Positions 1 through 9,031 are shown, numbered from the stretch's first letter. The stretch: DNA of 64,000 nt from Longimicrobiales bacterium (GCA_951813395.1 OX638356.1:2864501-2928500); one strand, 5' to 3'. Program-made: numbers and translations. Notes: generated by a model not told the origin, from the sequence alone.

Positions 1-188
1 TCCAGGCACCCTGCCAACATTCGCTGTTCGGGACACAACGTGTTGCGGCTTGTCGGGCGCGTGGGTATCGCCTCAACTTCCGGATCGCCACGGACATCCT
101 GCCTCCAACCTGCCGCCTTCCGATCGCCCCCGACATCAACACCCTCCCGGCCCGCCTCGCGCTGTCCGCCCATTCCGACCGGACAGCC

Positions 189-1793
189 GTGATCGACCAC
201 ACAGGCCGCTGGAGCTACGCCGACCTGATGGCCGCCGCGACCGCGGCCCGTAACCGCCTGGTGGAAGCGGCTAAGGCCTCGCGCTCGCCGGAGCCGGCAT
301 CCGCGCATCCCACGGCGCCGCGAGAGTCGCCCGACGAAGCCCTGGCCGGCGAGCGCGTGGCCTACCTGATACCGCCCGGGGGCAACCATGTGGCGGTACA
401 GTTGGGCACGTGGCTGGCGCGCGGCGTCGCGGTGCCGCTTGCCGTGTCACACCCGCCCCCCGAACTCGAATACGTGCTCGCGGACGCCCAACCGGGTGTC
501 GTCGTGCTGGATCCGGCGCTGCCGCACTCGGCGGCCCTGGCGGGTGCCGCGTCGGCGCAGGGCATTCCCGTGCTGGAAGCCGCCGCCACAACGTCCCCGC
601 CCCAACCCGGCTCCGGCACCGATGGCCCCGACTTGCCTTCGCTCCGCTCCACCGACCCCGCCTTCATCGTCTACACCAGCGGCACCACCGGGCGGCCCAA
701 GGGAGTCGTGACCACCCACCACAACGTCACGGCTCACATTACCGCGCTGACCACCGCGTGGGCGTGGCGCGAGAGCGACCGCATTCTCCATACGCTTCCG
801 CTCCACCACGTCCACGGCCTCGTCAACGCCCTGGCCTGCGCCCTCTGGTCCGGCGCCGCCTGCGAATTCGGTCCGGGGGCGCCGGCCGCCACCTGGGAGC
901 GCTTCGCGTCGGGCGACATCACGCTGTTCATGTCGGTCCCCACCGTCTACGCCCGCCTGATCCGGGCCTGGGAGGACGCCCCCCGCGCCACGCGGCAACG
1001 GTGGGCCCGGGGGGCGCGGCGGCTCCGTCTCATGGTGTCGGGTTCGGCGGCGCTTCCCGTGGCCACACTGCGCCGCTGGCGGGAGATCACCGGACACGCG
1101 CTCCTCGAGCGGTACGGAATGACGGAGATCGGCATGGCGCTGTCCAATCCGCTGGAGGGCGAACGCCTCGCGGGGCACGTGGGCCATCCGCTGCCCGGGG
1201 TCGAGGTGCGGATCGTCGACGATGAAGGGCGGCCCGTCGCCGCGGGAGGCCAGGGGGAGATCGCGGTGCGCGGCCCACAGGTATTCCGCGAGTACTGGCG
1301 GCGCCCCCGGGAGACGGATGCGTCCTTCCGCAACGGCTGGTTCCGCACCGGTGACGAGGGACTGGAGGGCGACGGGGGCTACTACCGGATCCTCGGACGG
1401 CGCAACGTGGATATTGTCAAGACGGGCGGCTACAAGGTGTCGGCGCTGGAGGTGGAGGAGCTGTACCGGACGCACCGGGCGATCCGCGACCTTGCCGTGG
1501 TTGGCTTGCCGGACTCCGAATGGGGCGAGCGGATCTGCGCGGCGTGGGTGCCCGCCGACGGTTTCGACGCCGAGGACGGTCCCGCGTTGCGCGCGTGGGG
1601 CAAGGAGAGGCTCGCCCCGTACAAGGTTCCCCATGACTTCATCGCGGTCGATGTTCTGCCCCGCAGCGCGATGGGGAAGGTGCGAAAAGACGCCGTCTCC
1701 CGCATGTTCACGCGGTCCGCCGCCCGCCCCGCCGGGCCCACCGCCGCCCCCGGCCACGCACGGGACCCCCATCCGAACGAGGAGCCCGCTTGA
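189..1793 (+). CDS. AMP-dependent acyl-CoA synthetase (ACSF3/malonyl-CoA synthetase-like)
   Basis: Adenylate-forming enzyme that would activate a carboxylic acid to acyl-AMP and then acyl-CoA. The P-loop-like core YTSGTTGRPKGVV lies near residue 160, the motif ERYGMTEIGM near 306, WFRTGDEG near 383, a hinge/lid motif GRRNVDIVKTGGYKVS near 402, and the catalytic lysine region SAMGKVRK near 495. The ERYGMTEIGMALSNP wording is typical of ACSF3/MatB-type malonyl- or methylmalonyl-CoA synthetases, so a small dicarboxylate is a likely substrate, but specificity is inference. The frame is open to the left window edge and residues such as NTLPARLALSAHSDRTA before the GTG at 189 look coding, so the true start probably lies further upstream. 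The stop overlaps the next gene. Confidence 0.9.
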   Translation: MIDHTGRWSYADLMAAATAARNRLVEAAKASRSPEPASAHPTAPRESPDEALAGERVAYLIPPGGNHVAVQLGTWLARGVAVPLAVSHPPPELEYVLADAQPGVVVLDPALPHSAALAGAASAQGIPVLEAAATTSPPQPGSGTDGPDLPSLRSTDPAFIVYTSGTTGRPKGVVTTHHNVTAHITALTTAWAWRESDRILHTLPLHHVHGLVNALACALWSGAACEFGPGAPAATWERFASGDITLFMSVPTVYARLIRAWEDAPRATRQRWARGARRLRLMVSGSAALPVATLRRWREITGHALLERYGMTEIGMALSNPLEGERLAGHVGHPLPGVEVRIVDDEGRPVAAGGQGEIAVRGPQVFREYWRRPRETDASFRNGWFRTGDEGLEGDGGYYRILGRRNVDIVKTGGYKVSALEVEELYRTHRAIRDLAVVGLPDSEWGERICAAWVPADGFDAEDGPALRAWGKERLAPYKVPHDFIAVDVLPRSAMGKVRKDAVSRMFTRSAARPAGPTAAPGHARDPHPNEEPA

Positions 1794-3280
1794 TTCAGGC
1801 AATCCTGGACAACCTGCGGACGTACTGGATCGTTCACGCGCTGTTGCTCCTGTACACGGTCCTTCTCGCCTACCACGCCTGGCACGGCAACCGCAAGACG
1901 AGCGGCGTCACCGACTATTTCGTCGGAGGACGCTCCATGGGGCCCATCGCCATCGGCCTTTCGTTCTTCGCCACCTATTCCAGCACGAATTCGTTCGTCG
2001 GCTTCTCGGGACAGGCGTATGACTGGGGGATCACCTGGTTCCTGCTGGTCCCCGCCGTGGTCGGGTTTTCGCTGTTCGCCTGGATCGCCGTGGCGCCGCG
2101 ACTGAGGACCTTTACCGAATCCCTCGGGTCACTGACGATCCCCGATTTCATCGGCTTCCGGTTCGGCAGCACTTCCGCGCGCGTCCTTGCGGCCGTGATC
2201 GTCATCTTCGCGTCGTTTTTCTACATGACGGCAGTGTTCAAGGGAATCGGGAACCTGCTCGAGGTCTTCCTCGAAATCCCGTACCGGACGGCGATCATCA
2301 TCGTCTTTTTCATCGTGATGATCTACACGGTCGTGGGCGGCTTCATCTCGGTGGTGAAGACCGATGCCGTGCAGGGCGTGGTGATGATTCTGGCGGGCAT
2401 CCTCCTCTTTCGCGGAGCGGTCGCGGCGGCGGGCGGACTCGGCTCCGTCGGAGCGCTGGCGAGCGACCCGTCCACGGAACCCCTCCTGAGATGGGGGGGC
2501 GGCGTGTCCGTGCCGCTGGCGCTGGGGGTCGTGTTCGCCGCAACCGTCAAGTTCGCGGTGGAGCCACGGCAGCTGTCGCGCTTCTACGCGCTCGAAAGCA
2601 GAGCGGCGATCTGGAAGGGCGTGTGGGTGTCCACGGCCGCATTCATTCTTGTGTATTCGCTTCTGATCCCGGTCGGGCTGTACGCGCGCAACATCATTCC
2701 CGGGGGCCTGGCCGATACCGACCTGGTCGTGCCCCGCCTGCTCGCCGCGCAGGATGTCTTTTCGGCCGGGACCAGCGCGTTTCTCCTGCTCGCCATGGTC
2801 GCGGCGGCGATGTCGTCGCTGGACAGCGTCCTTCTCGTGCTCGCCTCGACCGTGCAGCGCGACCTGGTTGCCGTGGCGTTCGGATCCGCCTCGGAGCGCG
2901 GCACCCTGAAGGCCACCCGGTGGTACGTGGCGCTTTTCGCCCTGATCACCGCCATCATCGCGCTCAATCCTCCCGACGGCGTGGTGGCCCTCACCGCGTT
3001 TTCGGGCGCGGTCTACGGCGCGTGTTTCGGACCGGCCCTGCTCATGGGGCTCTATTGGCGGAAGGGCAACGGGACCGCCACCGTGGCGTCGTTCACCGTC
3101 GGGCTCGCAGTGCTCCTCCTGTGGAACCGCCTGCCGGGCACCGGAGGCATGCACCAGGTCTTCCCGGGCGTGGGGCTCTCGTTCCTCACCTACTGGGCGG
3201 TCGCGAAGTGGACGCCCGCCCATGCGTCCGCGGAGATTGACCGCCTCTTCGCAGCGGAGAGGCGAGGCAGCGCGGCGTGA
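1790..3280 (+). CDS. sodium:solute symporter family protein
   Basis: Polytopic inner-membrane protein of the SSS family, which couples sodium entry to uptake of an organic solute. It has about 13 hydrophobic segments over 496 residues and the family-typical N-terminal pattern of a membrane helix followed by DYFVGGRSMGP and the unwound-helix region FFATYSSTNSFVGFSGQAY. The TTG start at 1790 sits inside the TTGA overlap with the acyl-CoA synthetase stop, which argues for translational coupling. The pairing suggests uptake of an organic acid that is then activated to its CoA thioester. The exact substrate cannot be read from the sequence. Confidence 0.92.
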   Translation: MIQAILDNLRTYWIVHALLLLYTVLLAYHAWHGNRKTSGVTDYFVGGRSMGPIAIGLSFFATYSSTNSFVGFSGQAYDWGITWFLLVPAVVGFSLFAWIAVAPRLRTFTESLGSLTIPDFIGFRFGSTSARVLAAVIVIFASFFYMTAVFKGIGNLLEVFLEIPYRTAIIIVFFIVMIYTVVGGFISVVKTDAVQGVVMILAGILLFRGAVAAAGGLGSVGALASDPSTEPLLRWGGGVSVPLALGVVFAATVKFAVEPRQLSRFYALESRAAIWKGVWVSTAAFILVYSLLIPVGLYARNIIPGGLADTDLVVPRLLAAQDVFSAGTSAFLLLAMVAAAMSSLDSVLLVLASTVQRDLVAVAFGSASERGTLKATRWYVALFALITAIIALNPPDGVVALTAFSGAVYGACFGPALLMGLYWRKGNGTATVASFTVGLAVLLLWNRLPGTGGMHQVFPGVGLSFLTYWAVAKWTPAHASAEIDRLFAAERRGSAA

Positions 3281-3298
3281 ACGCCCGAAGGCCGCCGG

Positions 3299-4498
3299 TC
3301 AGCGCGCGACCAGCGACCCGTCCCGAACCCAGACTTCCCCGTCCACAACCACCGTGGCGTCGGTGAAGAAGTTCCAGCGAACGTATCCTCCGCCGACCGC
3401 CCCACCGAGTTCGGTGTTGTCGCCCAGCGAGAGCCTCACCACCCCGGCGCCGTATCCGTAGTACGGGATCCATTGCTCCCCGTCGGGAATCGCGAGCAGC
3501 GGGTTGAGTCCCACCGCAAGTTCACGAAACGTACGTCCCGCATCGCCGGCGGCATCCATTTCCGCAATCACCCCCTCCCTCCCGCTGTCCGCCTCCACGT
3601 CGACGACGCGGCCCTCCTCGAAGCTCAGGACCAGCCCTTCGACCGCGCTGCCACCCCACTCGGCGGGCGGAAAGGCGATCGTCCCCTCTACCGTCGCCAG
3701 CACGGGCGACACGCGCGCCGCCCCGGCGGGAAGCTCGACCTCACGGTCGATCAGGTTCCGGGCTTCCTCGCTTCGCGCCGCCGACGCGTCCCCGTCCTGC
3801 CGCGTCACCGGCCGGTCGGCCACCTCGAAGCCAATGTCGGTCCCCGCCGGGGTGGTTACCCTGACCACGCCCTCGCGCAACGCGGCCTCGAAGGCGCTCA
3901 GCGTCGCTGACAGCGCTTCGTAGTCGGTCTCCAGCAGCGCCCTCTGGTACACCATGTCGACGTGCTCGTCCACGGGAAGCTCCTCCATCCCGAACGAGGT
4001 CGCGCCGGCCCAGTGAAAGTGCACGGTGCGGGCGCGGTCCCCGCGCAGGACATCCTGCAGCGCGCGATAAACGTCGTATTCGACATCGGGCGAAGGCGTG
4101 GCGCCCGGAAGCTTCACGGCGAGATCCACATCGGCCAGCGCTGCCCCCCACCCGTCCGGGTCAGGACCGAGCCCCGTCGCAAACGCGGCGGACTCCGCGC
4201 CGGGCAGCGGCGCCCCGAAGATATCCACCGCACCCACGTAGACGGCTCCCGCCTCCCGGATTCCCCCGCTCAGAAGGGGCAGAATCGGGTCCCACCGGCC
4301 TCCCGCCTGTCCCAGCAACAGGACCCGTTCACCGGGTTGCAGCGCCGCGCGCTCCAGCACCTCGGCGGCGATGGCGGGCAAGTCGAGCGTCTCGCCGGTC
4401 CCCGCGTCGGAAACTTCCTCCGATTCGGGGCCACATGCACCGGTCGTGAGCAGGCAGGCGAGCGCGAAACACGGGGTCAATCCGAGGCGGTGTGGCAT
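3299..4498 (-). CDS. M29 aminopeptidase-like lipoprotein
   Basis: Secreted lipoprotein: the N-terminus ends in a TTGAC lipobox near residue 22. The body resembles the M29 (aminopeptidase T/AmpS) family, with the segments RVTTPAGTDIGF, ELPAGAARVSP, GTIAFPP and a C-terminal LGDNTELGGAVGGG followed by VVVDG. In M29 enzymes the C-terminal part carries metal-binding histidines (H-x-A-L-G and a later H-x-D); here those positions read VRLSLG and RWNFFTD, so the usual His ligands appear replaced. It may therefore be a non-peptidase member or use other ligands. It converges with the symporter gene and diverges from the next gene. Confidence 0.68.
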   Translation of the reverse strand: MPHRLGLTPCFALACLLTTGACGPESEEVSDAGTGETLDLPAIAAEVLERAALQPGERVLLLGQAGGRWDPILPLLSGGIREAGAVYVGAVDIFGAPLPGAESAAFATGLGPDPDGWGAALADVDLAVKLPGATPSPDVEYDVYRALQDVLRGDRARTVHFHWAGATSFGMEELPVDEHVDMVYQRALLETDYEALSATLSAFEAALREGVVRVTTPAGTDIGFEVADRPVTRQDGDASAARSEEARNLIDREVELPAGAARVSPVLATVEGTIAFPPAEWGGSAVEGLVLSFEEGRVVDVEADSGREGVIAEMDAAGDAGRTFRELAVGLNPLLAIPDGEQWIPYYGYGAGVVRLSLGDNTELGGAVGGGYVRWNFFTDATVVVDGEVWVRDGSLVAR

Positions 4499-4589
4499 CT
4501 GGAAGCTTCCTCTGGCACCGGGTCGTCGTGGCGGGTGGAACGTACGCGATCAGGATAGTACCTTGGAGAGGAAAAACAGAGGGCATAGC

Positions 4590-5450
4590 ATGCAATTCAA
4601 AGTGGTCGCGTCCGTGCTGGCGGTACTGGCAGGCTCTCTGCCGGCGGGGCAGGTCTGCGTCGCCCAGACGGTACGGGGCACCGTGACCGACCCCATCTCC
4701 ACCCGTCCCGTCGGCAACGCTCTGGTTGTGCTGGTCAACGAAGCCGGCGACCGGGTGGCCAGCGTCTTCACCGATGCCGGGGGCATCTTCGCAATCGACA
4801 CGCCGGGCAGCGGCTCGTACATGCTGGGCGTCGCGCGGGTGGGGTACCAACAGGCGATCTCCCCCCAACTGCAAGTAGGCGCGGACGACTTGACCGTCGA
4901 CGTTCTGCTGCCCCCGACTCCGATCGCGCTCGACTCGCTCACGGTCCGGTCAACGCGCAACACGCCGGATGCCGGGCGTCTTCGAGGCCTCCTGTCGGGG
5001 GAGCGCTCGCGAGGCACGCTGGTCGGGCGGCTGACACGTGCCGAGATCGAGTCGCGGGGACCCCGTAGCGACCTGGTGTCGCTCCTGGCTACAATGAACA
5101 TTCCGGGACTCCGGGCGCGCCGCATGGCACTCTCCACCGGAGCTCCGGAGACCGGACTTTGCGTCGAGCTGGGGCGCAATCGCTCGGTCCTGCCCAAGAC
5201 GCGCGGCCGACTGGCCGGAGAGAGAGATCAACTGGGCTTCGCCGACCAGGACGACATCGCGGGGCGCGCGGGCGCCTGCGCCATGGTGGCGGTAGTCGTG
5301 GACGACATTCCCGTGCACGACCCGGCCGAAGTCCTCGGAAGCATCACGCCGGCGGATCTGGCGGGCCTGGAGATCGTACCGCCCCTGGAAGCCCTTGCCC
5401 GCTATGGGGCCCGTGCAGGCAACGGTGCCCTGTTGCTTTGGACCCGCTAG
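4590..5450 (+). CDS. secreted CarboxypepD_reg-like / TonB plug-domain protein
   Basis: 286-residue exported protein. A signal peptide covers roughly residues 1-25 (cleavage near VCVAQT), followed by a carboxypeptidase-regulatory-like beta-sandwich domain (VRGTVTDPISTRPVGNALV onward) and a C-terminal part resembling an isolated TonB-receptor plug, ending in IVPPLEALARYGARAGNGALLLWTR. There is no beta-barrel, so it cannot be a receptor by itself. Short plug-only proteins of this kind recur in genomes rich in SusC/TonB receptors, and their function is unclear. The ATG at 4590 was preferred because it precedes the signal peptide; in-frame codons upstream are not needed. Confidence 0.7.
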   Translation: MQFKVVASVLAVLAGSLPAGQVCVAQTVRGTVTDPISTRPVGNALVVLVNEAGDRVASVFTDAGGIFAIDTPGSGSYMLGVARVGYQQAISPQLQVGADDLTVDVLLPPTPIALDSLTVRSTRNTPDAGRLRGLLSGERSRGTLVGRLTRAEIESRGPRSDLVSLLATMNIPGLRARRMALSTGAPETGLCVELGRNRSVLPKTRGRLAGERDQLGFADQDDIAGRAGACAMVAVVVDDIPVHDPAEVLGSITPADLAGLEIVPPLEALARYGARAGNGALLLWTR

Positions 5451-5490
5451 GGAGCGCGCAAACAGCCGGACGGACCTGTTCCCGCCCGAC

Positions 5491-6303
5491 CTACTCCGAC
5501 TCGCCGTAGAAGAGGACGATCACGCCACTCCCTTCGTCGTCCCGTCCGGCCACGACAGACAGCTTGCGCCCCTCGTCCCCACCCGACGTTACCTCCAGGC
5601 GTCCACGGTCTCCGTCCGGCCCCACCACCACAACCGACGTCTTGTACCCCGACTCGTCCAGCCGGTCACCATACCAGGCCACGACATCGGCAGCGGGCGC
5701 GTCGGTGGTCAGCACCACGGCGCCCGACCGCCCCGATTCCGTCCGCGTGGAAAAGAGCAGGTCCCGTATCCGCGCATCGGGATACACCGGAACCCAACCC
5801 GGCAACTCCTGGGCCTCCTCGCCGGCACCGAACCGCATCTCGCCGTCGGGAGATTCGATGTAGAGGAAGCCACCGTCCCTGTCCCCGCGAAGCTCGATCC
5901 TGGTCTCGCCGTCGGAGGTCCGGAACCGGATCCGCCCGCCGGACTCGCTCGCTTCGCCGTCAAACCGGACGCCTTCCCGGATCCTGTCCATCGCCTGTGC
6001 GACGTCCACCGTGACCATCTCGCCCTCGTCGCCGAAGCGGAGGGTTACGTGTTCCGCGTTCCCGTCCGTCGCCACGACCGTGACGTCTTCGGCGAACCGT
6101 TCGGCCATCTCCGCAAAGGCTTCCGCCGGGTTCTCACGGAAATCGACAGCTCTCTCGGATGCCTTGCGCACGAACAGGAGGCCCACGACGAAGAGCGCCG
6201 TCATCCCCAACGCGGCGCATCCCGCAAGGATGACCAGGATCTTTGCCAACGGAGACATTCCCCGCCGGTCGTAACGAGTCGCTTCCGAATACGGGTCGGA
6301 CAT
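5491..6303 (-). CDS. hypothetical single-pass membrane protein
   Basis: 270 residues, function not recognised. A cytoplasmic N-terminus of about 16 residues is followed by one hydrophobic segment (LAKILVILAGCAALGMTALFVV region, about residues 17-41). The rest is a soluble, presumably periplasmic, domain rich in charged beta-like stretches, with a segment WVPVYPDARIRDLLFS and a later AADVVAWYGDRLDESGYKT. That pattern resembles proteins that fit a PDZ-like or AMIN-like exported fold, but no family can be claimed. The start at 6303 has a strong ribosome site (GGAGAGG) 5 bases upstream, better than the ATG 21 codons earlier. Confidence 0.7.
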   Translation of the reverse strand: MSDPYSEATRYDRRGMSPLAKILVILAGCAALGMTALFVVGLLFVRKASERAVDFRENPAEAFAEMAERFAEDVTVVATDGNAEHVTLRFGDEGEMVTVDVAQAMDRIREGVRFDGEASESGGRIRFRTSDGETRIELRGDRDGGFLYIESPDGEMRFGAGEEAQELPGWVPVYPDARIRDLLFSTRTESGRSGAVVLTTDAPAADVVAWYGDRLDESGYKTSVVVVGPDGDRGRLEVTSGGDEGRKLSVVAGRDDEGSGVIVLFYGESE

Positions 6304-6468
6304 GGGTTCCTCTCCGGGTCTTTTGGGGGGCTTCCCGCGTGTGCTTGCAGATTCCCGGGCCTTCATCGGGCCACGCTCCTGATGGTACGAACGCCCTGAT
6401 CGGTTTGTTTCGCGGACCGCCGCCTTCCAGCCCCCATGCGGCGCCTGGACGCCCGTTGTAGCTTCTCC

Positions 6469-7350
6469 ATGGACCAGTCATCCGCTTCGCCGAACGAGGA
6501 GCCGAGGACCCAGTTGCAGACGGTTGCCGAAGGGCCCGACACCACGCCTGAAGAGCCTCAACGGCAGCGGCTGCGGGCGCGGGAGTGGGCCCGCGCGGTT
6601 TTCCGGACGGCCACGGTGTTCATGTGGACCACCGTCGTCGCCGCGGCGATGCTTGCGGCCTGGACACCCACGTTTGCGATGCCGGCCGCGGGAGACCCCC
6701 TGCGACGCCGGATCCGGCGCCGTGCGCAACGCACCTGGGGCCGTGGGATGATGCTCCTGACGGGGGTCCGTGTATCTACCGAGGGGACCCCCCCACCCGA
6801 GGGCGTCCTGGTCGTCTCCAATCATCTCAGCTACCTGGACATCGTGGTTGTCGACTCGGTCGCGCCGGCGGTCTTCGTCTCCAAGGCCGAGGTGCGCCGC
6901 TGGCCGTTCTGGGGAGCCGTGGCGGCACTGGGCGGCACCGTGTTCGTCGACAGGGCCCGGAAGCGCGACGTGATCGGCGTGCGCCACCGCATGGAAGCAG
7001 CCCTGCAACGTGGCGACCGCGTACTGATCTTCCCGGAAGCGACCAGCACCGACGGATCGACCATTCGCCCGCTCAAGCCGGCGCTGCTTGCCGGCGCCGC
7101 GGAGCGCAACATGCCCGTGTACTGGCTGACGCTATCGTATCGAACGCCTCCGGGAAGCCCCGCGGCGCGCGACCGGGTCTGCTGGTGGCAGGAGATCGGC
7201 TTCGTGCCGCATGTGCTGGCGCTGTTCGGACTCAGGCGGATCCAATGCACCATCCGGTTTGGCGACGCTCCGGTGCGCGCCGCTCATCGCAAGGAGTTGG
7301 CGGCCGCGTTGCACACCCGGATGCTGCAGCGATTCGAGCCGGTCGAGTGA
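6469..7350 (+). CDS. 1-acyl-sn-glycerol-3-phosphate acyltransferase family protein (PlsC-like)
   Basis: Membrane-associated acyltransferase that would move an acyl group to lysophosphatidic acid or a related acceptor in phospholipid synthesis. It carries the H(X4)D motif as NHLSYLD, and FPEATSTDG where the canonical block is FPEGTRS. One hydrophobic segment (TATVFMWTTVVAAAMLAAW) sits near the N-terminus. Length (about 293 aa) suits the family. The start is uncertain: ATG 6469 or ATG 6436, and neither has a convincing ribosome site. The altered third block leaves room for a different acceptor. Confidence 0.85.
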   Translation: MDQSSASPNEEPRTQLQTVAEGPDTTPEEPQRQRLRAREWARAVFRTATVFMWTTVVAAAMLAAWTPTFAMPAAGDPLRRRIRRRAQRTWGRGMMLLTGVRVSTEGTPPPEGVLVVSNHLSYLDIVVVDSVAPAVFVSKAEVRRWPFWGAVAALGGTVFVDRARKRDVIGVRHRMEAALQRGDRVLIFPEATSTDGSTIRPLKPALLAGAAERNMPVYWLTLSYRTPPGSPAARDRVCWWQEIGFVPHVLALFGLRRIQCTIRFGDAPVRAAHRKELAAALHTRMLQRFEPVE

Positions 7351-7465
7351 CGCCCGGCTGGAGACGCCGGCGCTGAGGGCGACCGTTGACGAAGTCAGCC
7401 GAGGCACTGATGGTTTCTACTTCGGACGCTACGATATTCGAGGAGACACGCTGGAAGACTGACCC

Positions 7466-8050
7466 ATGGCCTGGATCGAGCAAATCCCGCCCGCGGATGC
7501 CACCGGGCTCCTGCGAAGAGAATTCAACGCGGCTGTGGCACGCTCCGGACGCGTTTGGAACATCGTGCGGGTGATGAGCCTGAATGCGCCGGTCCTCAGG
7601 GCCACCATGGCGCAGTACGGGGCCATCATGTTCGGTCCGTCTCCCCTGTCCCGGTTCCAGCGCGAGCTTCTGGCCACGGTGGTGTCGGCCGAGCTGGACT
7701 GCTTCTACTGAACCCAGGCGCACGCGCATGACCTCCGGGCAGAGGTCGAGGAGATGGGCATGGGCGAAGCGGAGGGCGACGGGCTGGTGCACAGGATCGC
7801 GGGCGGCTGGCGCGAGGCGCCGCTTTCGCCGGCCGACCGGGCGTTGTGCGACTACGCGTCGAAGCTGACCGGCAAACAGACGGTGATGACGGAGGCAGAC
7901 CTGGATCGGCTTCGGGGCGAGGGGCTGAGTGACCGGGCGATCCACGACGCCGTACAGGTCATCGCCTTCTTCAACTACATCACGCGGATCGCGGACGGCC
8001 TGGGGGTGCAGCCGGAAACCTTCATCAGAAAATGGGGTCTGGACGAGTGA
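7466..8050 (+). CDS. peroxidase-related CMD-fold protein, candidate selenoprotein (CxxU)
   Basis: Reads as one 194-residue protein of the peroxidase-related carboxymuconolactone decarboxylase/AhpD fold if the in-frame TGA at 7709-7711 is decoded as selenocysteine (residue 82). Family members have a CxxC redox pair followed by a histidine; here the sequence is ELDCFY-(TGA)-TQAHAHDLR, so TGA replaces exactly the second cysteine. Both flanks are intact and collinear with the family: N-terminal MAWIEQIPPADATG with NIVRVMSLNAP, C-terminal VIAFFNYITRIADGLG. A hairpin suited to a bacterial SECIS begins 18 nt after the TGA. Likely role is thiol/selenol peroxide reduction. The alternative is a nonsense mutation, which is less likely given the hairpin and two further such genes nearby. 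Confidence 0.85.
7730..7747 (+). promoter_or_regulatory. candidate bacterial SECIS hairpin (CMD selenoprotein)
   Basis: Perfect 6-bp stem GACCTC/GAGGTC, extendable by one T-G wobble, with a 6-nt loop CGGGCA. The loop begins 24 nt after the UGA and has a G in its second position. Known bacterial SECIS elements have their apical loop about 16-37 nt past the UGA with a G in the first two loop positions, so spacing and loop both fit. Confidence 0.75.
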
Positions 8051-8124
8051 CCCCGACTTGTCGTACCTTGACGCCGACGGTTGCCCGGGTGGCTCGGGCC
8101 CACAGACCAAGGAGCTAGGCGGAA

Positions 8125-8565
8125 ATGACTGGAAAGGGCGGAACGCGGATCAGGGTTACACTGCGGTGGCTGCAGGTCCTCGACAACCTGGAACCGTTCT
8201 TCAAGGAGAAGGGCGAGTTCGTCTTTTGGGCGAAGGTGATCACGGACAACCATGGCGGTCAGGTGCAGGAGACGCGGATGCCCGGACAGGGGCACTACTC
8301 GATCTCGGACCGCCCACGCTGGAACCGCCTCAAGAACCTTGACAAGGTGCTCTTCGAGGGCGAGGTGACCGATCACCTCGTCGTCGAGCTGAGAGGCGAG
8401 GAACTCGACCAGTTCAGCGCCAACGACCAACTGGACACCTACCGGAGGACCTTCACGGGCCCCATCGGGGAGCATGTCGCGGTGATTCAGCCCGGCGACG
8501 AGGGTTCGGACGACCCCGAGAACATGACCAACTGGCGCATCGGATACGAGATCGAAGCCGTCTGA
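8125..8565 (+). CDS. hypothetical protein
   Basis: 146-residue soluble protein with no signal peptide or membrane segment; family not recognised. It begins with a beta-rich stretch (TRIRVTLRWLQVLDNLEP), includes the conserved-looking KNLDKVLFEGEVTDHLVVELRGEE, and ends in an acidic patch before WRIGYEIEAV. The pattern suggests a small beta-sandwich, which is inference only. A purine-rich AAGGAG lies about 11 bases before the ATG. It follows the CMD selenoprotein by 74 bases on the same strand and converges with sufE. Confidence 0.6.
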   Translation: MTGKGGTRIRVTLRWLQVLDNLEPFFKEKGEFVFWAKVITDNHGGQVQETRMPGQGHYSISDRPRWNRLKNLDKVLFEGEVTDHLVVELRGEELDQFSANDQLDTYRRTFTGPIGEHVAVIQPGDEGSDDPENMTNWRIGYEIEAV

Positions 8566-8572
8566 AGTGCCT

Positions 8573-8983
8573 TCACGAGAGTGACGCGGCCACGCTCCTG
8601 ATCTTTTTGACCATCGAGTAGAATCCGTTGCGCCGGTTCGGGCTGAGGGCCTCACCCAGCCTGAGACGGTCGAAGATATCGGAAAGGTCGACGGCCAGGG
8701 CCTCTTCCGGCGGGTTGCCGTTGTACACCTCCGCCAGGATCGCGAAGAGTCCCTTCACGATGACGGACTCCGAGTCCCCCACGAAGCGGAGGACCGGCGG
8801 ATCACCGTCTTCCAGGCCGCCGGCGAGCCAGGCCGGGCTCATGCATCCGCGCACCTGATTCTCCTCCGTCTTCAGTTCGCCGGGCATCGGGGGCAGCCGC
8901 CGGCCAAGCTGGATGATGTAGTGGTATCTCAGCGTTCGGTCCGCCAGGCTGTTCAGCCTCTTTTCGAGCTCTTCTATCGTCAT
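8573..8983 (-). CDS. sufE: SufE family Fe-S cluster sulfur-acceptor protein
   Basis: 136-residue SufE-like protein that would accept persulfide sulfur from a cysteine desulfurase (SufS) and pass it to Fe-S cluster assembly. The acceptor cysteine lies in VRGCMSPAWL, matching the family's V-x-GC-x-S-x-x-W-L block; the C-terminal LSPNRRNGFYSMVKKIR is also typical. The ATG at 8983 was chosen over upstream in-frame starts because it gives the usual family length and has an AAGGAG-type site upstream. It is divergent from the radical SAM gene. If selenoproteins are made here, a sulfur/selenium-mobilising context would be relevant, though nothing ties this gene to selenium. Confidence 0.9.
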   Translation of the reverse strand: MTIEELEKRLNSLADRTLRYHYIIQLGRRLPPMPGELKTEENQVRGCMSPAWLAGGLEDGDPPVLRFVGDSESVIVKGLFAILAEVYNGNPPEEALAVDLSDIFDRLRLGEALSPNRRNGFYSMVKKIRSVAASLS

Positions 8984-9031
8984 TCGGAGAGGTCTCCTTG
9001 CAAAAAGCCGAATAAAGTCCGAAATTGAGGA

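Noticed and set aside
7386-7440. TTGACG-like -35 ahead of the CMD selenoprotein
   Set aside because: No acceptable -10 at 16-18 bp spacing, so it was not called a promoter.
7709-7711. Plain nonsense mutation in the CMD-fold gene
   Set aside because: The TGA hits exactly the redox Cys, a SECIS-like hairpin follows, and two other genes show the same pattern; kept only as the alternative.
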